From assembly GCF_025515275.1 (NCBI RefSeq), contig NZ_JAOPFU010000004.1, forward strand, positions 62,001 to 126,000: DNA of 64,000 bases, in the 5' to 3' direction. Positions 17,545 to 26,135 of this stretch are shown in pieces (within the stretch, counting starts at the first letter, position 1; each line of letters opens with the position of its first letter). This DNA comes from Catenovulum sp. 2E275. GTDB taxonomy: Bacteria > Pseudomonadota > Gammaproteobacteria > Enterobacterales > Alteromonadaceae. The notes under the pieces were generated by a model. It was not told the origin of the DNA. It did no database searches and saw only the letters and a program-made list of their open reading frames with translations. Both the position numbers and the translations under genes were made by a program.

Positions 17545-18681
17545 TTATTCCTGTGTCAGAATTTGCTCTAGGCGAGTAACCTCTTTATCAAACGTTAAAT
17601 CCTGACGTACTTGCAAACTATTACTTTTATAAGTAGATATATCTTTATCGGTCAGCTGATTGAGAACATTAGCCACTTCTTGAATTTCAGGTAAATATTC
17701 AAAACCAACGCCGGTTTTGTATTGGTTGACTAGTGTGACCATTTCTTTAGAACCAGAAACAACCAACATTAAACCAGCCCCTACAAATTCAAAAAATTTG
17801 TTTGGCAGTGCAAACTCGTGCTGATTTCCACCTTGAGGTTCCATTAAATGGATACCTATATCATATTTAGTTAAATTATGAATAATGTGTTCAAAAGCAA
17901 CAGGCGCAATAAACCTGATGTTACTAAATTGAGCCGCACGTTTTTTTAAATCGGTTAAATACGCAGGAACGGTAGGCATTAACATTAACGTCAGCTCAAA
18001 CCCATCACCCAACACGCCAGCCAAATCAATTAAATGTTCAAGACGACGATTAGGCATAGCGCCACCATGATGAATTAATTTAATAGGTCGATTGATTTTT
18101 TGGTGTGGGTCAATCTGCGGCAACTCACCGTCCGGGTAGCTGCGAAATAACACAAAAGGTATGTCTAACCATTGCTCATACAATTCAACAATTGAACTCG
18201 ATACTGTTAACCGTACTTTGCAATGTTTTAAATACTGCTCACATAAAGAATGAAAAACTCGACCGACTTGATATTGCCACTGTTTATCTTCACTGTTTTG
18301 TAGTGGATAAAACTCTCTAGCGTCAAAAACGACCTTGTGTAGTACCTTTTTAAACAATGGCAACAAATGAATGTCATGTACAAAAATCAGATCATATTGC
18401 TCTAGGTCATCTAAATTGTGTAAATACTTACGCATATCGAGCTGCGCAACCCACCCTAAACAATTCAATGTGAGACCAATAGAACGAAGCGTTTGTTCAA
18501 ATGGAGAAAGCTGTGATTTCACCAGATAAAAATTACGCTTAGCAGGTGATATTTGACTGGGTGTGCGCGATAAAACATCTACTTTGTTTAAACGACTTAA
18601 ATAATTTAATAAACGCTTTGGTCTTGGACAGGTAACTATAGGTGCGTCTACCGCAATCAAAATGGTTTTGCCTGTTAGCAT
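17545..18681 (-). CDS. GT4-like (GT-B) glycosyltransferase
   Basis: A 378-residue protein with two Rossmann-like halves. The N-terminal half carries YDLIFVHDIHLLPL and VVFDAREFYPL. The C-terminal half carries IKLIHHGGAMPNRRLEHLI (donor-domain start) and the acidic pattern EFALPNKFFEFVGAGL, typical of the nucleotide-sugar contact of family 4 enzymes. Probably adds one sugar of the glycan. It overlaps the small Rossmann protein gene upstream by seven bases and precedes the C5-epimerase. Donor and acceptor unknown. Confidence 0.75.
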   Translation of the reverse strand: MLTGKTILIAVDAPIVTCPRPKRLLNYLSRLNKVDVLSRTPSQISPAKRNFYLVKSQLSPFEQTLRSIGLTLNCLGWVAQLDMRKYLHNLDDLEQYDLIFVHDIHLLPLFKKVLHKVVFDAREFYPLQNSEDKQWQYQVGRVFHSLCEQYLKHCKVRLTVSSSIVELYEQWLDIPFVLFRSYPDGELPQIDPHQKINRPIKLIHHGGAMPNRRLEHLIDLAGVLGDGFELTLMLMPTVPAYLTDLKKRAAQFSNIRFIAPVAFEHIIHNLTKYDIGIHLMEPQGGNQHEFALPNKFFEFVGAGLMLVVSGSKEMVTLVNQYKTGVGFEYLPEIQEVANVLNQLTDKDISTYKSNSLQVRQDLTFDKEVTRLEQILTQE

Positions 18682-19040
18682 AAATCTAATCCAATAATTT
18701 GAGAGGGTTGCACGCCTTGCTCTAATAAAAAATTTTTAATTTCAGACAAATACGCATTAGATGCGATCACAATGTAATCAAATTGTTTGGCATCTAATTG
18801 TTGAGGTGACTGAATATCAAAATCAAATACCGAAAACGGTTTGACCTGAGCTATCTTATCAAACCAAAAATCCGCCGTTAAATTATTCGCTAAAGCTCTA
18901 AAATAGAGATCTTGTCCTAACTCACCCGCACCATAAATAGAAAAAGTTTGATGACTCTTGATTTGTTTTTTTAGCAGATACAAAAGCCACGCTGCGTCAG
19001 AGTAAAAATGCGCACGCCATTTAAATAAACTCAAGCGCAT
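18675..19040 (-). CDS. Small stand-alone Rossmann-like protein (YGAGE domain)
   Basis: A 121-residue protein with FSIYGAGELGQDLYFRAL at about residues 34-51, then ADFWFDK, FDIQSPQQL and DYIVIASNAYLSEI: one nucleotide-binding alpha/beta unit. The same arrangement is present at the C-terminus of the 757-residue HAD protein two genes upstream. I do not know a function. Domains of this style occur attached to sugar methyltransferases and acyltransferases, so a regulatory or sugar-nucleotide-binding role is possible. The pattern is coding-like and in phase with its neighbours, so I regard it as a real gene and not a fragment. Confidence 0.6.
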   Translation of the reverse strand: MRLSLFKWRAHFYSDAAWLLYLLKKQIKSHQTFSIYGAGELGQDLYFRALANNLTADFWFDKIAQVKPFSVFDFDIQSPQQLDAKQFDYIVIASNAYLSEIKNFLLEQGVQPSQIIGLDLC

Positions 19041-19044
19041 GTTA

Positions 19045-20199
19045 CTAGTCCTTCAATTGCTGCATGGCAGGGGTAATAGTTTCAATTAATAACGAACCAA
19101 AAGCAGACCAAGTTAGATTAGCTTGTGCATATTGGCGTATTTCATCACGAATATTCGTGTTTTGGTTTAGCTGCTCAACAAAATCGACAACCCGCTGAAT
19201 CTCAATCGCGGCATTTGAGTTTGGGCAAACCAATTTATGCGGAAACTGGGTCAAATCAGGGTCTTCACACGCATAAACAATGGGTAAGCCATTCGCTAAA
19301 TACTCTCTTACTTTCAACACACTGCTTTCAAATAAGTCAATCCTATACAAACCTAATGAGGCAATACCCACACTACTGCTATCCATAAACTCATTCAGCT
19401 CAACGCCTTGTTTAAAGCCTACAACATTCACGTACTGAGTTAAATTTAAAGATTTAATTAGTGATCTTAATTGCGCTAGTTCAGGACCTTCACCGACTAA
19501 ATCATAGTATACAGGCCGTGATGGGTTATGCGCGTAATACTCCGCCAACCCATATAACAACCTATCAAACCCATGCCAATGACAATTATTGGCTATGGTT
19601 AACAATCGAATTGATTGGTCGGTATGCAGCAAAGGACGAATGCTTTGACTGGCATGTTTAATCAGTTGATCGCTGATTTTATTTGCAAAAAAGATATTTT
19701 TAACTTGTTGTAATGGTGGCTGTCTAGATGTACTAAACACTAGATCAACACAATCATTTAATTGCTCACGATGAGCGCGATCAGTGTCTATTCCTACTCG
19801 CCCTTGTAATTCATCCTCGTAAGGAAAAGTTGGAAACTCAAGCACTTTCAAACCGCAATTCGGTTTAACCTGCTGGTAAAAATCTAAGATAGAAGAGTTA
19901 TCCAACATGAAATCATAACGAGCGTAAAGGCAATCAAAGCCCCCCTGATTAACCAGTTGAGTCGCATTTTCCCAGAATTGTTTTTTTTGGGTTGCAACCT
20001 GAATATCAGGCCATGCAGTTTGCTCAATTAATTGTTCGTTTTGCCATTTTGCTAATACTTGGCGGCTTTTAGACATATATACAGCATAGACATCCACACC
20101 TTGGCTAGACACTCCCACCATTTGACCTAGCAACTTTTTAAATATTCCTGCCAATCCAACTGAATATTGATTTACGTTGTATAAAAATAAAATTTTCAT
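19045..20199 (-). CDS. GT4 glycosyltransferase
   Basis: A 384-residue GT-B glycosyltransferase. The N-terminal MKILFLYNVNQYSVGLAG is a typical acceptor-domain start. The C-terminal half has IRLLTIANNCHWHGFDRL, the YYDLVGEGPELAQL strand, and the E-x7-E-like pattern FESSVLKVREYLANGLP. The last is characteristic of family GT4, where the glutamates bind the donor sugar nucleotide. The start overlaps the stop of the HAD protein by four bases (ATGA). It presumably assembles the glycan made by this locus; specificity unknown. Confidence 0.85.
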   Translation of the reverse strand: MKILFLYNVNQYSVGLAGIFKKLLGQMVGVSSQGVDVYAVYMSKSRQVLAKWQNEQLIEQTAWPDIQVATQKKQFWENATQLVNQGGFDCLYARYDFMLDNSSILDFYQQVKPNCGLKVLEFPTFPYEDELQGRVGIDTDRAHREQLNDCVDLVFSTSRQPPLQQVKNIFFANKISDQLIKHASQSIRPLLHTDQSIRLLTIANNCHWHGFDRLLYGLAEYYAHNPSRPVYYDLVGEGPELAQLRSLIKSLNLTQYVNVVGFKQGVELNEFMDSSSVGIASLGLYRIDLFESSVLKVREYLANGLPIVYACEDPDLTQFPHKLVCPNSNAAIEIQRVVDFVEQLNQNTNIRDEIRQYAQANLTWSAFGSLLIETITPAMQQLKD

Positions 20200-22469
20200 A
20201 AATAGATCAGCTCTAGCTTGTCTGTAATAGCTAAGGTTTTAGCCGTTTCATTAATGGTTTTAATAATGTCATGGCTAAACGCAAATGATAGGATCACAAA
20301 CTGTCTTTTACCCTCTTTTAGAGCAGTTTCAATTGAAATAACTGGGTAGCCTTTTTCAAAATATGAACCATTTAAAGTTGCCTTTCTATCTACTACGGCC
20401 TCGATATAAAACGGATTAGAATCTAGATAAGGTAAAAATTTTTCAAAAATTTCACCCGCGCCATACACTGAAAACTGACTCCATTTTGCTTGCTTTACTT
20501 TATTGATTAATGCAACAAGCTCGGATGTTTCTTCTGATGATGCAGAACAATAATAACGCTTAAAAAAACCAGGGTCAGATAACGCAATAATTCCAGGTAT
20601 CCAAGTTAAAATCCGCTTTTGCCAATTCAAATTCTGTTTGTACTTAATATAAGCAGCCTCAAGTCCTTCTGCTTGCAGAATTTCAATTTGAGTTTGATCG
20701 ATTACAGGATACAAGTTATTTGCACCGAAGTTATCTTCGTGCAATAAATCTTTGATAATACTTGATTCTTCATAGGTAGGCGCTTGTATATATCGTGCAA
20801 GTATCGCAGTGACTTGTGACTGCTCGATATGCTTACCATTGAAATATTTAACAAAATTAGAAAAAAATGCAATAACTCCTTGAGTAAATTCTTCAACTGC
20901 CGACTGGTTTTCTTTAATTGTCTCACCCAGCATAGGGCATCCTGAAGATTCGTAATTTAGGGTTGTTCCGGTGTAACCTACAAGTAAAGCCTCAATGCAT
21001 TCTGGAGAACGTGCAAATATCTCATTTATAGCCCAAGCGGCATTATGACTATCAATATAGCTGCAGTATTGAGTTTGATTGATGAATCTATATATACGCC
21101 TGTTCGCGTAAAACAATAAATTAGCCTTTGCTTGGCAATTTAATAGTTGCTCTAAATAATGCTGAGTGGTGCCGCCATAGCCCAAGTCAACCACGATAGA
21201 GTCTGATAGCTCGCAATTTAATGAATTGAAATGTCGTTTAAAAGCGCGATTTTGTGAATCGATAAATTGTGCGATTTTGTGTTTATTCTCATACGCTTTT
21301 AAAATGAGATTTTGATATAACGTACTAGACTCATACTTAATCGAGTCAGTATGCTTTAAGTTTAATTCGTAAAAATTATAAAACGACTTACTCGTAATTT
21401 GAAAGTCACGACAAAATGCCCTTACTGTGTACCCCATGACTTGCGTCATGGTTTGAAGTAACTGCTCAAACCATTTTTCAGATTCTGTTTCAACTCCCGC
21501 CCAAAATACAGATTTACGCGATGCAAATAACAAATTTACTTTTACGCCATCTTCACCTAAAGAGCGTATACGTGATTCAAGCAACTCTTTGAGAAGCTCC
21601 CCTTCACGCATAATACATAAAATATGTTTTGCTTGTAAAGAAAACGATTTTTCGATGATCCAATCTACAAACCCGAATAAAATAGGCCCCCAAACATACG
21701 CACCTAGTTGGTAAGAAAGGTTAAAATCTTTCTGACAACTCGCAGCAATGCATCGAGCTGAATTAAAACTACAACTAAATTGAAATCCTTTTTCTTCAAT
21801 CTGAGTAATAGTCTGAAAGTCTAGACCTTGCTGTGTCAGTATGGCATTCATACCGAGTGAAATCGGCACTTTATAGTCAGATATAGCATGATCGCCAACA
21901 TGCAACCAGCGCTTGTAAGTAATGTTGAGTTGCTTACGAACATGTTCAAATAACAAACCATTGCGCTTTGTCGCTTTAACTTCACTCGATACAAATATAG
22001 GTAAAGAACATAAAAAAGGATCTAACTGAAAACAGTATTGCTTAATTTGATCCGCCGACAGGTACATGTCAGAGATTAAAACTATTTGCTTGCCTGACCC
22101 CTGCATTGACTTGAGTAGTTCTACCAGTTCTTCGAAAACAAATGTTTGCTCGCTCTCGACGGCAAGCTCACAGTTCATTAATTGGGTTTGAAACGATTTA
22201 TTTATTGGTAGCTGGTCATATATATCACAAAGAGAGACCTCTCTGTGCCCAACTAGCGATCTGCTTTTTCGTTCTGCATTGATACGATAAGAAACAAAGT
22301 CTTGTGCACTCCATCCTGTTTCACCCTGAATAGCGCATGTATTAAAAGCTAATTTAAATATATCAGTTGGCTTTGCTACTTTTCGAAAAACAATTGTGTC
22401 AAAAATATCTACGGAAATAGTATCAATTGACTGATGAGCTACATCGTTAAAAAACTTGTTTATTACCAT
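20196..22469 (-). CDS. Large HAD-superfamily protein with C-terminal YGAGE Rossmann domain (COG5610-like)
   Basis: A 757-residue protein. Residues about 15-215 are a HAD hydrolase domain with the nucleophile motif ISVDIFDTIVF (Asp21 and Asp24), the motif II-like VLISDMYLS, and LHVGDHAISD near the end. The middle 400 residues are unrecognised (DLGYGGTTQHYLEQLL is a notable glycine-rich stretch). Residues about 668-757 form the YGAGEIFEKFLPYL Rossmann-like unit also found as a separate small gene nearby. Proteins of this layout occur in polysaccharide loci, but I know of no assigned reaction. It follows the large Maf-like gene by 25 bases. Confidence 0.6.
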   Translation of the reverse strand: MVINKFFNDVAHQSIDTISVDIFDTIVFRKVAKPTDIFKLAFNTCAIQGETGWSAQDFVSYRINAERKSRSLVGHREVSLCDIYDQLPINKSFQTQLMNCELAVESEQTFVFEELVELLKSMQGSGKQIVLISDMYLSADQIKQYCFQLDPFLCSLPIFVSSEVKATKRNGLLFEHVRKQLNITYKRWLHVGDHAISDYKVPISLGMNAILTQQGLDFQTITQIEEKGFQFSCSFNSARCIAASCQKDFNLSYQLGAYVWGPILFGFVDWIIEKSFSLQAKHILCIMREGELLKELLESRIRSLGEDGVKVNLLFASRKSVFWAGVETESEKWFEQLLQTMTQVMGYTVRAFCRDFQITSKSFYNFYELNLKHTDSIKYESSTLYQNLILKAYENKHKIAQFIDSQNRAFKRHFNSLNCELSDSIVVDLGYGGTTQHYLEQLLNCQAKANLLFYANRRIYRFINQTQYCSYIDSHNAAWAINEIFARSPECIEALLVGYTGTTLNYESSGCPMLGETIKENQSAVEEFTQGVIAFFSNFVKYFNGKHIEQSQVTAILARYIQAPTYEESSIIKDLLHEDNFGANNLYPVIDQTQIEILQAEGLEAAYIKYKQNLNWQKRILTWIPGIIALSDPGFFKRYYCSASSEETSELVALINKVKQAKWSQFSVYGAGEIFEKFLPYLDSNPFYIEAVVDRKATLNGSYFEKGYPVISIETALKEGKRQFVILSFAFSHDIIKTINETAKTLAITDKLELIYL

Positions 22470-22494
22470 AATTATAGGCGGCCAGATTAGTAGT

Positions 22495-25400
22495 TTAATA
22501 AAATTGCCTGTCGGGCTTCATCAATTCTAACGTTTCTTTTTTGGTAAAGTCATTAACAAATAATTTTGAATCTAGTTCAACTATGTCGCGCCAAATACCA
22601 CGATTCCCCACAGAATCAACAAAATGATACTCACCCGCATTGTCGTCAAAACCAAGGTAATCATGGAATTCATAAAAACCTTTATATGCTTGAAGTTCTG
22701 ACAATACAGCAGTTTCTTGCTTACTCTCTAAAAAGTTATTTTCCTCTATCCTAGAATAGAACATTTTAGGTATTAATAGGGATGGTTTGTGTTTGTTTAT
22801 CATAAGCTTCAATAGCCACCACACATAATTACTTTCAAATAACCAAGGTTTTTTGGATTGTTCAAACAGCACCAAATCATTTTGCTCTTTGATGTAATCA
22901 ACAAATAAGACACAACTTAACTTAGTCAAAGTTCCAGCAACCATATTTTTAAGAAAATCGACATATTCAAGGTTAGTCACTAATGCATAGATATGATTTA
23001 TAAAGCTGTTGCCATCACTTTGGGAAAATAATTTTTCTTGGCAAAACTGGCTATTTAACGTGACTAAATCCTCATGACTAGTCACTATTACTGCCCAAGT
23101 CTTGTATTTCAACGGGGACAGTTCAGTAGTTTGTTCGATCGGATGTCCTAGCAGATTTTGAGTTTGCTCTTTGATCATGTCTGATAATCGAGAACTTGCC
23201 CACATTCCGAACTGAGCATTAAATTGCTTAATATGACTCAATTCTCTTTGAGTCGCCAAAGTGCTCGTGTAATCAAATTCGAACAAATTCAAACTGACAT
23301 CTCGTTTAATCTTTTCAAGACAAGCAAGCCAATCACCTCGAATTAGATTCAGGTCCTGCAAATCAAATACTTCATTTGTGCAAATTTTGAGAAAGACAGA
23401 ATTTACATAGTTTACTGTTCCATACAAAAGATAAAAAAGCAGTGACCGCCCACTTGAATAAGATTTAAATAGTATATGTTTTTGCTGATCAACATACGCT
23501 TCAACTTGCTCTTTTGATTCAAAGTCATTCTGAGCTAATTTCACGAAGCGGCGCAAATCCTCAATGAATCCCTCGCCCATAAATTTCTCTGAAAAAGCAT
23601 CAGAAAAAGTGCCACTTCCTTGATATGCAGTAAAAGCTTCACTTTTGAGTTTGTTAAGAACAGTTGCCTTCCTTAAAGGGTCTTCCGAAAGAAGGATTAA
23701 TTCGGGGTCTAAAGCTTGCGTACCTCTGATAAAGGCACCATCGCTACAATTGTAGCAATCGACTTTTGATCGAACAAGTAACTGTTCAATAATAGTTCGC
23801 GAAACTTTAAACTCATGCTTGGTAAATACTGTTTTCCTAAAATTCCCTTTCGTAGTTAGCGAAGTATTATTTTTCATCGCATAATTGTATATGCCCTTTC
23901 CACTCTCGTTATAGTAACCGGATTGTTTAGAATGATGTTTAGCTTGGTCATTAAATCCCAAATCAACCCCGAACAAATACAACTGATTAAAACCTAACTT
24001 AGTAAAAACGTTTAAAGCAAAATTACAAACAGTTGGAAAAGAGTACTGAAGCTCTTCATAATTAGCTCGCCCTAAAATTTCTAGGGAAGACACAGTAGAT
24101 GATTCGCCTTCTTTAAAAGCAATATAAACATCTTTAAATAAATCACATGTATCAGGGTGAATACCATTACAACTAATCAGACTTATCTGTTTTAGGTATT
24201 CGGAGCTACCAGCCCGAGAACACCAATCAAATGTAGAACGATTTTGTTCTATCTCAGCGTGGAAATCAGGGACTATTCGATTTTTATACAGCGGCATCAA
24301 AGCCGTGCCACAGGACACAAGAATAACGCTATCTCGATATTGCTTGATGTATTCGATACCGTAGTCCAATGATGGACCATTACCAATGAAAAATACTGGA
24401 AGTTGCTTTTCGTAGCGATTAAATGTTGATTCAGAATCCTTTTTCAACATAGGATAATTGCGACATATACCTTCGATTGTATGGGCGATACCATATCTAG
24501 CATGGTCGTAATACTCACCCATTGAAATAACGATTTGAAGCTGTTCCCGCAATTGCGCAACAGCTTCAACCAACTCTGTATTGAAATAGCCCTGATAAAA
24601 ATAGGTACTTGCTAGAATATAGGGGCCAATCGAATAAAATTGTTGCAAAAGATCACGAAATAAGTTGCGTCCGTCATCACCAATATTAATGTACAGGCGC
24701 CCACCGGTTTTATTAACTGTATCTAATATTTTTACCCAGTCCAATGCAAACAATGACGAATAGAAGAAGTCTCTATTAGGTTCACAAATAAAAAGATTTT
24801 CTACTGTATGAGAATTTAACAAATTTTCTAACTGGTAACCAACTCCAAGTCCAAAAACAATTAAAGACTTAATATTTTTTGGAAGTGATTGCGCTTTTTC
24901 ATCCACGTTGGCCAAAAAAGATTCTGTTTTTGCAACAAATTTATAGTGAGTATAATGCTTAAGTTTTGTCCCAGTATATCCTAACACTAAACCATCTTTG
25001 TTTGGAAAACGTTTAAAAAACTCGGCACTAATATTACATTGTTCTTTTGGAGAAGCTCCATATAAAGTAGCTAACAACTCTTTGTGTAACAGGTTTACTT
25101 CACTATTTTCAGAAGTAATAGGTATCCAGTATTTAGGCTGGTACTCTTTAAATTCAGAATATATTTTCGGGAAATACGTTTTAAATGCAGCTAAATTTTT
25201 TGAGAATAAATCCGATCGTGACTGATTAACCAAACTATAACTATCCAACTTTACCCCTTCCGTCCAATGAGGCAAATATTGGTTAGGGTCTTTACGAAAT
25301 TCAATCGATACACCTTTTTTACACAATGCTCTCCAATTTTCATTCAATAATGCCGAATGTATTTTATTGAATACTGGATGGTTGTAATGCTTATAATAAT

Positions 25401-26076
25401 AAAAACCTGGTATATTGAAATGACTTTTCAACTCCTGCATATCCGCAAGTAAGTCTCTTCCATCTTTACCCAACTGTAAATATATATTTGTATTTTTGGA
25501 TTTAATTTCTGAAAAGATGTGCGCCCAATTTAAAGCCAATATTGAGCAGTGAAAGTACTGCTCTTCAGGTTCATAAATTACCAAATGTTTGATTTCATAA
25601 TTCTCTATTAAGTACTTCAAATGAGTTCCTAAACCAATACCAAATACAACCAAAACTTCTATCCGTTTAGACAAGGGCTTAAATGATAGATGTTTTTGAT
25701 ATGTTTCTAAAATATCAAGTCCATCAGGTTTCGACTCAGATTCTGAAATTTGAAGCGGATGACAATCAAAATCAATGTAATTTGCATGTTCTGAATATTC
25801 AAATATATGTTGAATAATTTCCTTATTTGGGTTCACCCCATAAAGCGTTCTACCTTGACCATAATCGACTATATTATACTCACCATTTTTGTTAACGAAA
25901 ACCGATATGCTCTCAGCCGTTATGTTCTGGACGCTTGGCAACAAAGAGGGGATGTTCTCAGCAAAAGCTTGAATGTTGCGTAAATGATTACGCTGAATGT
26001 CCGCTGAGTTTTTCTCTTCGATCTCTGCCTGTTCTTGTTCGTCGTTCAAAAGATGAATACGTATATCTTTTAACAT
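22495..26076 (-). CDS. Large motility-associated factor (Maf/MptE-like) putative flagellin glycosyltransferase with duplicated N-terminal domain
   Basis: A 1193-residue protein. Residues about 560-760 contain the MptE-like/DUF115 core of motility-associated factors: VFFIGNGPSLDYGIEYI, ILVSCGTALMPLY, DFHAEIEQNR and LFGVDLGFNDQAKHHS. Maf proteins transfer nonulosonic acids such as pseudaminic acid onto flagellin Ser/Thr in the cytoplasm. The protein is much longer than usual single-domain Mafs because an N-terminal Rossmann-like unit is present twice (about 138-240 and 401-505). Its location downstream of the pse genes and flagellin supports the role. It is unrelated to the nucleotide pyrophosphatase also called Maf at the other end of the window. 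Confidence 0.75.
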   Translation of the reverse strand: MLKDIRIHLLNDEQEQAEIEEKNSADIQRNHLRNIQAFAENIPSLLPSVQNITAESISVFVNKNGEYNIVDYGQGRTLYGVNPNKEIIQHIFEYSEHANYIDFDCHPLQISESESKPDGLDILETYQKHLSFKPLSKRIEVLVVFGIGLGTHLKYLIENYEIKHLVIYEPEEQYFHCSILALNWAHIFSEIKSKNTNIYLQLGKDGRDLLADMQELKSHFNIPGFYYYKHYNHPVFNKIHSALLNENWRALCKKGVSIEFRKDPNQYLPHWTEGVKLDSYSLVNQSRSDLFSKNLAAFKTYFPKIYSEFKEYQPKYWIPITSENSEVNLLHKELLATLYGASPKEQCNISAEFFKRFPNKDGLVLGYTGTKLKHYTHYKFVAKTESFLANVDEKAQSLPKNIKSLIVFGLGVGYQLENLLNSHTVENLFICEPNRDFFYSSLFALDWVKILDTVNKTGGRLYINIGDDGRNLFRDLLQQFYSIGPYILASTYFYQGYFNTELVEAVAQLREQLQIVISMGEYYDHARYGIAHTIEGICRNYPMLKKDSESTFNRYEKQLPVFFIGNGPSLDYGIEYIKQYRDSVILVSCGTALMPLYKNRIVPDFHAEIEQNRSTFDWCSRAGSSEYLKQISLISCNGIHPDTCDLFKDVYIAFKEGESSTVSSLEILGRANYEELQYSFPTVCNFALNVFTKLGFNQLYLFGVDLGFNDQAKHHSKQSGYYNESGKGIYNYAMKNNTSLTTKGNFRKTVFTKHEFKVSRTIIEQLLVRSKVDCYNCSDGAFIRGTQALDPELILLSEDPLRKATVLNKLKSEAFTAYQGSGTFSDAFSEKFMGEGFIEDLRRFVKLAQNDFESKEQVEAYVDQQKHILFKSYSSGRSLLFYLLYGTVNYVNSVFLKICTNEVFDLQDLNLIRGDWLACLEKIKRDVSLNLFEFDYTSTLATQRELSHIKQFNAQFGMWASSRLSDMIKEQTQNLLGHPIEQTTELSPLKYKTWAVIVTSHEDLVTLNSQFCQEKLFSQSDGNSFINHIYALVTNLEYVDFLKNMVAGTLTKLSCVLFVDYIKEQNDLVLFEQSKKPWLFESNYVWWLLKLMINKHKPSLLIPKMFYSRIEENNFLESKQETAVLSELQAYKGFYEFHDYLGFDDNAGEYHFVDSVGNRGIWRDIVELDSKLFVNDFTKKETLELMKPDRQFY

Positions 26077-26135
26077 TTTTATAACCTTAAGTACTTTTCC
26101 AGCAGCGCTTTTATGCTTTGTAAGCTGCTAAACAG

